64,000 nucleotides of DNA, from positions 92,467 to 156,466 of the forward strand of contig QANU01085618.1 of assembly GCA_003254905.1 (NCBI GenBank), in the 5' to 3' direction. Shown piece by piece: positions 24,023 through 35,682 of the stretch. The stretch's first letter is position 1; every line of letters starts with the position of its first letter. This stretch comes from Nissolia schottii (lineage: Eukaryota; Streptophyta; Magnoliopsida; Fabales; Fabaceae). Made by a program: the position numbers and the translations under genes. Below the pieces are notes generated by a model. It was not told where the DNA came from. It saw nothing but the letters and a program-made list of their open reading frames with translations, and ran no database searches.

Positions 24023-27000
24023 TCATGAACTGAGCTCCACAAAGAGGCTGGCCTGAGGATGCAATCCTGCTTCCTTCAATGACTGCGAGAGCTTCTCTTG
24101 TCCATAGACGATACGAGGGAAATTGGATACAAGGCTGTAACCCTCATCTTCTAAACAATCCAATGAGTCAACATAGTCATATAAAGACTGGATTGTCGCT
24201 GTGCTGTTGAACCTCCTTCCCTTGCGTTCACCATTTGGAAACCGTACCAATACCTAACAATTTTGATTGGGAAGGGAGAAAAGAAAAAACAGAGATGTCA
24301 TACGAATTTTAACATAAGGAAACAAAAAATACAAGTAACAAAAATGGAAGATACGACATAAAAGTGAAGCTATATAAGCTGAACAGATATCTGACGTAAT
24401 GAAACATGACACGAACATCATAAAGGCAGAAAAAGGAGGAATAAAATCTCAGCTAAATCTTAAGATACTTTACCTGTGTAACATCAGGTCCTTTTTCAGG
24501 TTCTTCACCAAGAGATTGGGCTTTCTCTTGACGTAGTTTGGCTAATGCAGCTTGTTTCTCTGCAGCTTCTCTTGCTGCTCTTTCTCGAGCTTCCTCTTCT
24601 TCCTTGCGCTTCCTCTCAGCTTCAGCTGCTTCCCTTGCGAGACGTTCTTGTTCTTCTATCCTCTGCCGTTCCCTAGCCTGGACATGCATACAGCATTAAT
24701 CCACTACAACAGTGCCAGTTCTTTCAAAATAAAGGCCCCTCTACAAGAGAAGTGGAGGACAGGAAAAAGGGCAAGCAACGGAAGCTGCAGCCACACTAAA
24801 TGTCCAAAAATGAAAGATCCAACGCTGCAAAATACATACTTGATCAGCTTCAAGTGCAGCCCTGTATGCAGCATCTTGCTCCTCCCTTAAACGCACATTA
24901 TTTCGTCTTTCTTCTGCCTCAAGCCTGGCTGCAACTAGAACTGGAGAGCTTTCTTCAAGCACTCTCTGTAGTATCACAAGCATGTCCTCAGGGGATCTGG
25001 GACCTTCAACCTAAATTACATAGAATAGAATGACCAAAAAAGCATTGTAATCAGAATAATCTATTAACTCAACACATTTACATCATTTTAGTAAGGCTAA
25101 GGCAATACAGAACACAGTAGCTCAATTAAATGTACTAATGGATACCTATACAATTAATTTGAGATCATATGAAGCATAATCATTTCACACCACCAATCAA
25201 AACCCCTCTAGCCTCACTAGAACAACTTAGCGGCCTTATTTACTAGGAGGATTCAACTACATGACTCAAATGACCTACTTCAAGGCATTGAATGACCAAA
25301 ACTTATTCCACAGTTAAAGGGAAGCTTTACCTAGCCAACAAAACCATCTGCAGAGAGAGAAGGGCCCTCAAATGGTTCTAGTGGCGAGGGGCCAGAACCA
25401 CCAATAGTGTGGAGGACACTAGTCACAAGAGAGGTTCTAGACAGTGGAGAACATGTTGGCTCTTCCGCTGTGCTACAAATCCAAACTCCCAAACATAGGC
25501 AGAAGGGAATAATGATGGGAAGCTGCCGGAATGAAAGCAGATGGCTGTCAGGAGGATAAGGAGGCTGGGAGGCTGAAAGTACCTTATGGCTTATTTCATG
25601 GGGAAGATCTGTATGCCTGGATTTACAAAGCAGAAAGATCTGTCCATATCAACCATATTCAGGAAGTGGAAGAGGAGATTGCAGCAGCCACCTGCTTAAA
25701 CAGTGGAGGGAGGCCACAATCACCAAGATTTCATGTGCCACTTTCAGGGCAGCTCTACTCTCTACTGCAGCATTTCCAGTTCCAATTGTCCGGTAATCCA
25801 TGTAGATTTTGATGAGCCCGAAACAGAGTGATTCAGTGAATGAATAGATGAAGAGTTTTGAATCACTTTCTGGTCCTCTCCATTCAGATAAAGATGTTCT
25901 CAAAATCCGGCTTTGTGAATGTATTGAAGGAGAAAACGGGCGTAGACGTACAACTCCACTGATCAGGTGAGTGGGAAACATGAGAGCATTAGTGCATATT
26001 AAAGAGCAACACATGATGTTAGGAAGGAAGCATAGGTGTCCATTTTCTTTCCACCCACGTGTAGTGGGCAAACCCAAAATAACCTGCCCTTCTTGTTCAG
26101 CCAAGAGAAAGAAGCTTCCCCTGGAGCCCAAACTCGTCCCACAACCATCATGAGTACTGTGTGCTCTCACTTGTACTCCTTATCAGATGAGATGGTCAGC
26201 GAGCAACAGTACAACCAGAGGAAACCATTGGGTATTCCTCTGAAAAGGCAATTGGTAGTTGGTCAGTGATGGAAATTGGTCAAAATTCAGGTAATATGTA
26301 GTAGAAATAGTTGAATCTTCCAAATCTGGTAGTTGTACAATATGGCTGCTTACTTAACTTGGGAAGGCAGACATGATTCTGGGAATAGATTGGTTGGAGA
26401 GTATGGCAGAAATCAAAGCTAAACTCAAAAGACTTGGTCATTGAAGTTATGGTTTGGTGGCAGAACAGTAGAGAATTAAGGGAAATCCTAAACTGTCAGG
26501 ACAGTTACTTCATTGAAAGCCATTATCAAAGTCCAAAAACTATGTAGAATTGGAGAAGATGACCACGACAAAAGGCAAGTCTGATGAGGAAGAGACATGG
26601 GGAGGTTTGGATGGAGTTTCAAGAATTTTTCAGGGAACCGAGAAAACTGCCTCGCAATGACAACTTGATTATAGAATTAAATGAGAAGGAGAAAGGGTTC
26701 CCAACATAGGCCTAGTTGTTACCCACATTTTCTAAAGGAGGATATTGAGAAATTCCTGACTGAAACACTGGTCTCGGGGGTTGATCAAACCTAGCAAAAG
26801 ACTATATTCCAAGTAGTAATAATGTAGTATTAAGTCTGTTATCATTATATGCTTGTCATAAGAACTTCCGAGTCTTAATTATCTTTACAGGCATGGACAA
26901 GTTGCCCCTTTTGACTCCAATTTGCCAAGGCAAGAAATTCAATAAGAATTAAAGTGATGAACATCATCAGACTTAATTCTTGTATTTTATCAAGCTAAGG

Positions 27001-27792
27001 ATATAAGGATATTATGCAAAAGGGATTGCCACTTAAAACTTAGCATATTTTGGGTTTAGAGAAAACAAATGAGATAATATTCCCATGTTTCTCCTCTTCT
27101 CTTCTCCTGCTCTGGGGAAGGAGATACTGACACAGGCAAAAAGCTGACCAAGAATAAATTCGAGGATAGAGGGCTTTCACCCTAACCACACTCTTACTTC
27201 CCATTCTTATTCTCTCAACAATGCAAACCGCGGCTAAGGGAGTTTAAAATCAAAATGAAAAATTGAACAGACTGGTTAAACTGAATTTCATTTTAAATTG
27301 TACTCAGCAACTGCAATTATGGCCATATTATTTATGGCTGTTGTGGCGTTTTACACAATTGCAGGCGGATGCATCAACCATATTTTTCGGTTACGCAACC
27401 ACATCCGCAACTATAACCGTAATTTAAAACCATCAAATGACAGGTTAGGTCCCCATCTTTAATGTACTAGATATACACATGAATTGGCAACATCATCCAA
27501 TAAATGTTCATTTTACCAATAGAAGCAGCATAATCTAAATCTCAAAGCATAGCAACCCCCTAAACCACTAGCATCGATTAATCGATTTTCAATTCCAAAT
27601 TTCTTGAATTGAAATTAAGGTTAATTCAAGCTAAGCTTCATTCGGCTCACTTGTCAATTTCTCTCAAGCTACTAAGCTACTTACACTATTGCTAATTCAC
27701 AAGCACCACCACCCAAATTCATCAACAAACACACAACACCACGCAAACAAGGCCAAAAGAAAATCGCACACAGGTTCATTCCACAAAAATCC

Positions 27793-27827
<35 letters not shown>

Positions 27828-28641
27828 GCTGAAGCAGCGCGATCCTCTGATTGGTGGCAGCCATCACCACGGCACAGAACGGGAACCGCGAGGCCTTCAA
27901 GCTGTTGCTCATCTTGAACCCTTCGCTGGCGCGGATGTTACCTCCCCACGCCACAAAGTTCTCGTTGATGAAAGCCGCCAGCGTCTCCGTGCACAGCGTC
28001 CTCTGGCAGAACGAGGGCGTATCGGGGTGATCTGGAGAATGCAGGTAAACGAAGAGTAACCGGAACGAGTTCCTCGACCTCTGCAGCGCGTCCATGAAAC
28101 CCTCGCCCACGAAATTCGGCCTCGCCGTAGCGTTCCCGTACTCCCGCTCGAACGCCGCCACGAAATCCATCGCCTCGGCGGCCGCCGCTGACACCGAAAC
28201 CAGCGGCGTCGCGGCAGAAGAAGAGGACGAAGGAGCACCGCCGCCGAGGCCGATGAATCCGAGAGAGTAAGATAGGACGCCGCCGGCGGCCCAGAGGCCC
28301 AGCCCGATGGCGCCGGAGATTAACCCTAGGCTCCCTGAAATCACTGAGACCGGCAATTTGATGATCTTCCACGCCAATCCCGGAGGAGGAGGAGGAGGCA
28401 GTGGAGGCGGTTCCGATCCCGATAGTTGTTCGCGATTCGAGAAAACGTCGTCGTTTTGGGTGTGATGGGTGTCGGCGGCGACATGAGTTGACGATGATTC
28501 AGGGTTAGAGGTGGAGGTGAAGGAGGAGATGGCGAGTTCGAGGTCCCAGCCGTGTGCAGCGAGGATATCGGTGCAGAGGTCCGGATCTTCGAGGCCGGTG
28601 ATGGCTTGGAAGTATGCAAGCTTGTCTGCTACGTCCGCCAT
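24023..28641 (-). CDS. PUX10: Plant UBX domain protein, PUX10-like (UBA-UAS-UBX, FAF2/UBXD8-type)
   Basis: Four exons on the minus strand, 28641-27826, 25010-24840, 24677-24474 and 24253-24023, encode 473 residues. The domains in order are: UBA-like (about 7-45, starting KLAYFQAITGLED), Pro-rich linker (78-87), hydrophobic hairpin (about 95-133), UAS thioredoxin-like domain (about 156-310), a charged coiled coil of Glu/Arg/Ala (about 312-390) and a C-terminal UBX domain (about 398-473). Size and order match plant PUX10 and animal UBXD8/FAF2. Those proteins sit in ER or lipid-droplet membranes through the hairpin and recruit the CDC48 ATPase through UBX for extraction of ubiquitylated proteins. 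The start chosen is MADVADK; the frame stays open further upstream, but that sequence has no domain similarity. The intron 1 donor lies in a GT microsatellite. Intron 1 (2,815 nt) holds a dead retrotransposon. No damage is seen in the coding parts. Confidence 0.93.
25530..26800 (+). pseudogene. Decayed Ty3/gypsy gag-protease fragment in PUX10 intron 1
   Basis: Plus-strand translation shows gag-like text (LKVPYGLFHGEDLYAWIYKA, then ERSVHI...EEEIAAAT), as in the plant gypsy gag phrase 'FDGEDPYGWI.RAER'. About 740 bp further comes the end of an aspartic protease (around 26366-26425: ADMILGIDWLESMAEIKA). The frames are broken by stops and shifts, and no reverse transcriptase or LTR was seen. It lies antisense to the host gene. 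Confidence 0.7.
27794..27825. repeat. (AC)n microsatellite forming the PUX10 intron 1 donor
   Basis: On the plus strand, alternating CA/AC runs directly up to the exon border at 27826. On the coding strand the exon ends CTGCTTCAGCAG and continues GTGTGTGTGT, so the donor GT is the first unit of the repeat. No other donor fits the phase of exon 2. Confidence 0.85.
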
Positions 28642-28959
28642 TGTAGCTTTGGAATCGGAGATGGAGGAGAGTTTTGCAACCCAACCCAACCCAACCCGCA
28701 CCGCGCAGGTTTTGTTTCTGGTTCCTTCTTCCTCTGGAACTTTCGCAACGATCAAATAGTTCCACAAGGTTTTCTGTGTTTCTTCTTGGCAGCACCACCG
28801 CTATTGCAACTTTTGTTAGCTATCGTTGTTCCCTTCCCCTTGTTTTGGGGTAGGGTAATTACGTTTCGCTCTTTTGTATTTGTGTTTATATTTATCTTAG
28901 TGAAAATGCTTTCTATGCATCCTAAATCTATATACTTATACATACATCACTAAATTATA
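28642..28959 (-). promoter_or_regulatory. Upstream region and likely 5' leader of the PUX10-like gene
   Basis: Immediately upstream of the minus-strand start codon. On the coding strand the composition goes from AT-rich to GC-rich approaching the ATG. No TATA box or other motif could be assigned with confidence. Confidence 0.3.
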
Positions 28960-29780
28960 CGTAATCAAAGACAATTATACGGGTTATAGTAGACCTTTCT
29001 CATTTACAATATAACGTGATTTCTGACGTGATTTTCTCAACGAGATCACGCACGAACCTCTCAAACAATTTATTCTGAGCTACATAATTAGCACACAGAA
29101 GCATTTTTGAAATGAATCATTTTCGTGTGTGTTTATGGAGTGTGTTGTTATAGAGTGTAAAGTAATATTGTAAAATATGATATTTGATTGGAGTGCACAA
29201 ACTTTATATGACTGAGTGCACAAACATTACGTACTTGTGTACAACACTGTGATTTTACTCAAACATAAATTAGTTCACAATCTTTACACAATACTTTGTG
29301 TATACCCTAAACCCATACACCTGTACATACACCACCAAGTTATAAAGTTAGACGGAAAGCAAATCGACGAACAAAACCCTAAACAGTGAACTCAGTTTCG
29401 ATGTACTCACCAGTGTTTATTTTTTTGTCGGATATTTGATTGTGTTTGGTATATATTTGTGGCAGAGAGCACGATGAGTTTGCAGAAGAGAGATGAAAGT
29501 GAAGAGAGCGATGAGAGATAATGAGAGTGAAGAGAGAACGAAGAGAGTGACAAGAGTGAAGAGAGAAAACGAAACGGTTTGTGTGTTCAATCCTTATTTT
29601 CGAGACAAGAAAGTGGAAGTGAGAAGGTTAAACGTGTATTTGACGCGCGGGTGAGTGAGAGTGAAAGTGAGAGTGCGAATGGAGTTGGTAGTTATTATGT
29701 GGGGCTCATCGTATATTAATACATGTATATGCATTGTGTATCAATTTAGAGTGTACATGTAGCAGAGCTCTTATTTTAGA
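28960..29780. repeat. Probable MITE with a GA-rich interior
   Basis: The right half has a strongly purine-biased tract (29465-29680: repeated 'gagagtgaagagag' and 'gtgagtgagagtg'). It ends in 'agagtgtacatgtagcagagctctt', a phrase typical of legume-like MITE ends. The left part has repeated 'gtgcacaaact/acattacg' units. No coding sequence. The limits are approximate. Confidence 0.35.
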
Positions 29781-30219
29781 GTAATTGGAGCAGTGTACCA
29801 AAAACAAAAAAAAGGGGTAAGAGTATTAAGGAGACACACGTCTACTTTGATAATCTTTAATTCGTGTTTGTGAGTTTTATTTGAGAGATGAACAAAAAAT
29901 TTTGGAGGACAATCATAATTTTTATATGTCAAAATTATAATTATGTCTCTCAAAATTTTTCTTTTTTCTAAAAAAAAAAATAATAAAACTTACAAACACA
30001 CCTTAAGTATGGAAAAAAAACTTAGACTGTCGGCAGCGGATATCACCTAAGAAATAAAGAAAGGAGTAAATGTTCAATTTGGTCATATTCTAGTCTAGCA
30101 CCACTCTTCTTTGCACGGTGAAACCCTTTCTTGTAGCACGTCTAGTGTTGCAGGCAAGGAGAATTAGGAGAAGTATGCTTAATGAAGAGCAACACCTCTT
30201 CATTCAGCAAGGGTTAATG

Positions 30220-30778
30220 TTGTGGAATTATCTTAGTAAATCCAAATAAGCATGGGCCAGATCAGAATTCAAAGGCCCATTGTTGTGAATTTATCTTATA
30301 AGCTTTTAATTCAAACGAAAGTAGGCCAGACCAGAATTCAAAGACCTATAAAGCAATGATAGAGGCATATTGGGGCAATGAAAGAGAACCAATTGAAACG
30401 TGACACGTCAATATGGTAGCTAAATAAAAGAAGGCACCTCACCTATATGAGGTGTATTGTGGTTAAAGGGTGTTAAGACAATTGTACCCTCACAAATATG
30501 CCTATAAATAAAGAGTAACGCTATTCTCAAAAGAAGGATCATTGGATTAGAGAGAAGTCAGAACACGGAGAAAATACTATTTATAATTTTAGAGGAGAAT
30601 CATTCAATAAAAAGAAGAATTCCAACGTATGTTCTTGTATTGTGGAAGATCGCTTGAAAATCACTTGAAAGCATGGGAGATCTAAAGTCCAGAGAAGTTG
30701 AAGAGAATGGTGAATGAAGAAACTGCTCCCGAACGTGTTAATTAGAGCACATGGATTATACAATTTTATCCCAGTACA
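30220..30778 (+). mobile_element. Probable solo LTR (about 560 bp)
   Basis: A non-coding block with a well-formed TATA box (CCTATAAATAAAG at about 30501). It contains repeated 'cagaattcaaaggcccatt' and 'cagaattcaaagacctat' units and ends ...CAGTACA. The pentamer taatg occurs on both sides (30215-30219 and 30779-30783). With that duplication the element would start TTGTGG, not the canonical TG, so the exact left edge is uncertain. No coding sequence follows, so it is most simply a solo LTR. Confidence 0.5.
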
Positions 30779-30783
30779 TAATG

Positions 30784-31778
30784 GGTCTCCACACTTTCAT
30801 TTCTTGATGAATAGAATCAAAAGCGATACACTGACATTTGTGACCAAAGAGCAATTTGAAAGCCCCAACAACTTTATATAATGCTAAAGATTAGCTTTAT
30901 GATCATGGCAAGAGATGATGGTGATAATAAAAATCAGTATTTAACAAAAACATTAACGTCATAAAAAATTATAATAAGATAAATTAATACAATAATTTAG
31001 TTAATACTTTAAATATAACATGGTAAACGAATTATGTATTTAAATAATTATTAAAAAAACTATATTTTTTGAACTTGAAATGCAATATTTGACACATACG
31101 TGTTAGCCTTTGAAAGCTTATAACTTTATATGAAAAAAATTAATTTTAATATATTATTTTTATAAAGTATTTTATATTCAACTCATCATATAACATCATA
31201 TATTTATATGTATTGCCTTATTTCTTTTGATAAGATCATATATATATATGTATAACTTTTTATAGAGCCAAATATTTTTTAGTGACATAATAATACATGA
31301 TTTAAATATCTTTGTAAAAGATTACTTATATATATATATCAAAATTAAAGTTATATTGATTTAAATATCCTAGTTTTTTATAAAAGTATATGTATCTATT
31401 TATTTCAACGATTATAATTTGTTTTCAAGTTTAAAATAATAAATAATTAGAGTTAGTAAAACACGCAACTAATTCTTAATTGTAGACATAATAAATAGTA
31501 ATTCAAGCCATGTTTGAAAATTAGAGCACGTGGTATAAAGCCGCTTTATTGACGTAATAGTGATGATGATGATGATTTGTCATGCTAAGTGTTTACATTG
31601 ATTTGTGTCCGTTGTTCCTTCTTTCGTTCTTTTTTTCTCTTCTTCTTCTTTTTCTTTGGTCAATTTTCGTTCTCCCTTTTGTAGCTGATCTTATGTAATT
31701 ATGTAACATGTAATAATCTATCACGGACCATCGAATAATGTACACGCTAGATCTTACATTATATATCATTAAAAATTT
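30784..31778. other. Very AT-rich intergenic DNA
   Basis: Downstream of the ALMT gene. Contains a short (GAT)n run (about 31561-31577) and a pyrimidine-rich stretch (31616-31680). No gene or named repeat is seen. Confidence 0.5.
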
Positions 31779-32883
31779 TCAAACCATTTGGATCGTTTTA
31801 TTATTAATGCCTTCCTCACAATATTGCTGTTGGTTCATGTTGTCCCCTACATCATGTACTTTGGATTTGTCGCACACAGCTTGTTTGAATTTAGCCAACT
31901 CCCATAGTTCTTCAACAACTTTCACAATGTCTTCCACACGTGCCACAGTTTCAATCAGCAAAGAAGCCACCGTTACCACTTGAATAATTTCCATTAGTGG
32001 GAATGTTTCAACATTTGCACCACCTAATTCTTGATCATGTGATGCTGCTGCTTCTTCTGATGATGATGATTCTGTGCCTTGTGCATTATTAGCATTATTA
32101 TTATTATGTGATGGTGGGTTGACCAAGTTTGAATGAGACTTCAATAAATCCCTCAGCTCTTGTGCAGCACTATTCATCTCCATAACCAAAATATCAACTT
32201 TGGATGATTTTGTCATGTTCTTGATTGTAGTTGCTAGCTCTCTTATGACACTCGTAGAGTTGGCTCCTATTTTCAATGAGATGCTGCTCACATTCTTCTT
32301 GATGTGATCAGGGGCCTGCACCTCAAATTAATTGGTTAGTGCATTACTTTAAGCTCTCACATTTATTGCATGGTTCAAACGTTTTATGAACTATAATTTT
32401 TGATTTTTTCATACCTCTGTTAATTATTGATGTTTATATTTAAATATATTGAATTAACAATATATCTAAATATATTGAGTCAATAATATATTTTAAAAGA
32501 AATAATTAACAAGGACGGAGAGAATATAAATTAAAATAAATAGTTCATAAAATTTGTGGATTATACATGAAATATAGTCTAGGATTGTATTAATCTTAAT
32601 TTTGAATAATTTCTTACACAGGTGTCAAGATTAATTTATATTGAAGTGGCATGCTAGCATTTATGATGCAACATATATTATTTAGGAATTTAGGTATTAC
32701 CTTATTTTCTGAATTTATGCATCCAATTAGAGCATCTATGCAGGAAGCACAAGTGCGCATTGAGGCACCAATTTTAAGATATTGCTTCCATGGGTGCCGG
32801 AAATTGAAGCGGCCATGGGCTGGCTCCCATCTAGCAAAATTAGCCTACAGCAATATATAATATACAATAATGATATCAAATCA

Positions 32884-32917
<34 letters not shown>

Positions 32918-33456
32918 AATATCATCATATGATTATAAATAGCAACATGGTAGTGGCAGTGTGTCTCACATATTTTTGAGTTAAAAGTTTGGAGCTGTGA
33001 TATATGGATTTATTTGGTGTGAGACATCATGTCAATTTACATTTTATTCATTATTTAATGAGATTTTAATGTCTTACACTCTTGTAAAATCTCATACAGT
33101 GATGAACAATGTGTAAGTTGACACAATATTCTACGCCAAATAAGCACCCATATTATTTATCTAAAAGTTAGGTGTAGGCATGCATAAGCTGAAGCGAATT
33201 CAATTATAATCAAATGATGAAAAAGTGAAGAGGTATGAAGTGACAGTGAGTGCAAGTATGTGTGACATTGTTACGATGAGAATTCTTTTGTACAGAAGGG
33301 CGTACCATGGTTTCTTCTGTTGCTTTGGTACTTAGCACACACTTGTAGCCAAGCAGCTTCTTCTTAGACTCCTCATGACTCGCTGCTTCTGAGGCTTCAC
33401 TCTCATTGAAGTACTGAGCCACACAACCTGAAATACACACACACACACATTATATT

Positions 33457-33487
<31 letters not shown>

Positions 33488-35169
33488 TTAATACAATGAT
33501 ACACATTAGTAGTATAAATCAACAAGGCCTAATTTCTTTATAAGGTCAGCTAACTGGGCCGAACCCCTTTGACTTAAAGGTCACGAGCTTAAATCTCAAA
33601 AACAATCTCTCTACTTACAAAGGAACCCCACCAAATGGAAGTCTCGTGCGCTGAATTGCAAATGTAGTCAACATTTTGTAAATAAGGCTCACCTTGTAAG
33701 GAGTTGGACAGCTTGTCCAAGTTGCCGGTGACCAAACCATGAAGCTCTTGGCCAGCCCAGACGGGCCGGACGGTGACGCTGACGATCACGCACAGCGAGG
33801 TTCCGATTATAATGGTGGACATTCTCTGTTGTGCCATAACCAGCAAGTCGCCGACCCGGTAACCGGAAACCGAAACCAGGCTGAATGTGAGGATGAACAC
33901 CATACAGCCGTAATCAAAACGAGCCTTTATGGTTGGAATGAATCTAGAGAATGTTGCTGCTGAAGCTGAAAGACAAAATGAAATAACGATCGCTACATAT
34001 TTGTTTGTGTACATAAATACTAAAGTTTAATTCATTTGTTTATGTATGTTATTTATACCTAAGAGAAAGACTGTGACACTAGAAATTACGGGTTCCAATT
34101 GATCTCCTGCTCTGCTTGCTAACCAGTGTGCGCCAATGGCTAGGAACCCGGCAAGGGCAGTTCCGCATATTCTGTTTATACATTTACTTATTGTAGCACC
34201 TGCAATTTAATGTTTCGTATAACTTCATGAGCGATGTTAATTAATTTCAGTTGTTCATATAACAATGATGTGTATTCTAATTCTAATCTGTTGACAAATT
34301 TTCTAGATACTTCCAGAGTAAAAGAGGAGTTTTGTCCTCTGATATTGTTAGGTGTAATATATCACTTTAATACAATAATTAACGTGTTAAGAATAATAAG
34401 AAACAAAACTTTTTTTTAAATAGGACAATGTAAGAATGTTTGTCTACTGTTATGTTATAATAGTAACTTTATTTGTATCCTTTTGTGAACGTTTTATAAA
34501 GCATGTGTTGGGGCATCCCTAATTAAACATTAGTCGAGAGAAAAGCCAAAATCTACTCTCAACTAACTAATGTTTAAGGGACAGACATCCAGAGCTGTTA
34601 TTTCAAGGATATCATCAAAAACGTGAAAAAAATAACTTTATTATGTTTGCACAAATGTTATTTGTACTCATTAGTTATAGGATATCGTGTCGACTCACTA
34701 ATCATTTATCTTTGAATGAGATTTCAGTAAGGCTAAGTCCTAGTGAAATCTCATTTAATAATAAATTACCAGTAAGTCAACATGGTGTCCCAAAATTACC
34801 GAGTCCAAATAACACGACTCTTGTACCATAATTGAAAAGACATGACTACCTACCTGCTGTGTACTCAAACACAACAACCACAGTCATGACTGCCCACATA
34901 GAATTTCTTCCAACTTCATCATACAAAGGCTTCAAGTAGTAGAAGAGTGAAACAACAGAAAGTGCCACCCCAACCTTCAAGCAGTGTATGAACTTCCTAG
35001 GGTCAGCCACCCCTAACTCCCATGCTTTCCTCACAAACTTGCACATCTTGAGAGCCACCCCTGCCATAGCTGCATACACGCAAGAAATCCATGCTGATCT
35101 CCCCAATAATGGTGATGAGCCATCGCCATCTGATACCTTTATCCTCCATTCTACTCCTTCTTGACCCAT
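31779..35169 (-). CDS. Aluminium-activated malate transporter (ALMT) family anion channel
   Basis: Six minus-strand exons, 35169-34854, 34199-34059, 33965-33693, 33427-33306, 32844-32701 and 32321-31779, join in phase to 512 residues. The N-terminal half has the ALMT membrane region: KFIHCLKVGVALSVVSLFYY, MWAVMTVVVVFEYTAG, the GTALAGFLAIGAHW block and DYGCMVFILTFSLVSVSGYR. The C-terminal cytosolic half starts near residue 220 and carries the family's WEP motif (about 290-292, in ARWEPAHGRF). The long tail has an Asn/Ser-rich insert and a final helix. ALMTs form plasma-membrane or vacuolar channels for malate and other anions, acting in Al tolerance, stomata or pH control. The subtype (ALMT2/10-like versus others) cannot be fixed by eye. 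The frame stays open to an ATG at 35370, but a TATA-like 'tatatataaat' lies between it and 35169, so the 35169 start is preferred. Confidence 0.92.
32886..32915. repeat. (TA)n microsatellite in ALMT intron 4
   Basis: Alternating TA in the intron between exons 4 and 5. An (AT)n run also occurs at about 33460-33482 in intron 3. Confidence 0.85.
33541..33625. repeat. Possible SINE fragment in ALMT intron 3
   Basis: The text 'aaaggtcacgagcttaaatc' followed by 'aaacaatctctctacttacaaagg' resembles the internal B-box and downstream part of plant Au-type SINEs. It is short, diverged and without identifiable target duplication. Confidence 0.3.
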
Positions 35170-35449
35170 GTTAATTCTTATGGTTGTTATGTGTGAATTT
35201 GAAAATTTTGTTTGAACAAGGTTGGTCAGTTGCAAAAGGAGCTTATTTGATTTGGAATGCCAAGCATGAACAGGGGAAGGTTTAGCTGAAATATAGAATT
35301 GGAGTGTACACTTGCATTTATATATATACACAAAGAGGCGTAGTGCATGTACATGTTCTTTCTCAACCATGAGGACTTAATATTTTAATCGGGACAAAGG
35401 AACATTCTAATTTTAAATTCCTATGAACCGGGGATTCTAGAATCTAGTG
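35170..35449 (-). promoter_or_regulatory. ALMT promoter/leader with TATA-like box
   Basis: On the minus strand a TATA-like 'gtatatatataaatg' lies at about 35317-35331, about 150-160 bp before the chosen start codon. It is the best candidate core promoter in this stretch. Confidence 0.4.
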
Positions 35450-35462
35450 TGTCATGTGTCTA

Positions 35463-35669
35463 GCCATGGATGATTGATTGAGTTGGTAAGTAACGGGCTT
35501 GTATTCTAATAGGACGTGAGTTCGATTTTCGTTGCTGATGTGAAGGGGTCACTTTAATAAGTGATCTGTAAATATTTTCCCGTAAGCGTTTAAAGAACTT
35601 GAAACATGCCTTGACCCTGATAAGATTATCGATGCTAAACCAACGTACACTTTTAACTTAACAAAAAGT
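35463..35669 (+). mobile_element. Complete tRNA-derived SINE with 13-bp target duplications
   Basis: A 207-bp non-coding unit is flanked by the perfect direct repeat tgtcatgtgtcta (35450-35462 and 35670-35682). Near its 5' end it has a tRNA-like A-box region ('gagttggtaagtaac') and, about 35 bp later, a B-box ('gagttcgattttcg'). Its 3' end is A-rich ('taacttaacaaaaag'). Target duplications of this length and RNA polymerase III boxes together identify a SINE retroposed by LINE machinery. Such a clean duplication suggests a fairly recent insertion. Confidence 0.8.
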
Positions 35670-35682
35670 TGTCATGTGTCTA

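Noticed and set aside
24552-24890. Plus-strand frames opposite PUX10 exons 2 and 3
   Set aside because: They are shadows of the Glu/Arg/Ala coiled coil read on the other strand.
35170-35370. N-terminal extension of ALMT from an ATG at 35370
   Set aside because: A TATA-like box lies between the two ATGs, and the extension has no ALMT similarity; 35169 fits the family start.
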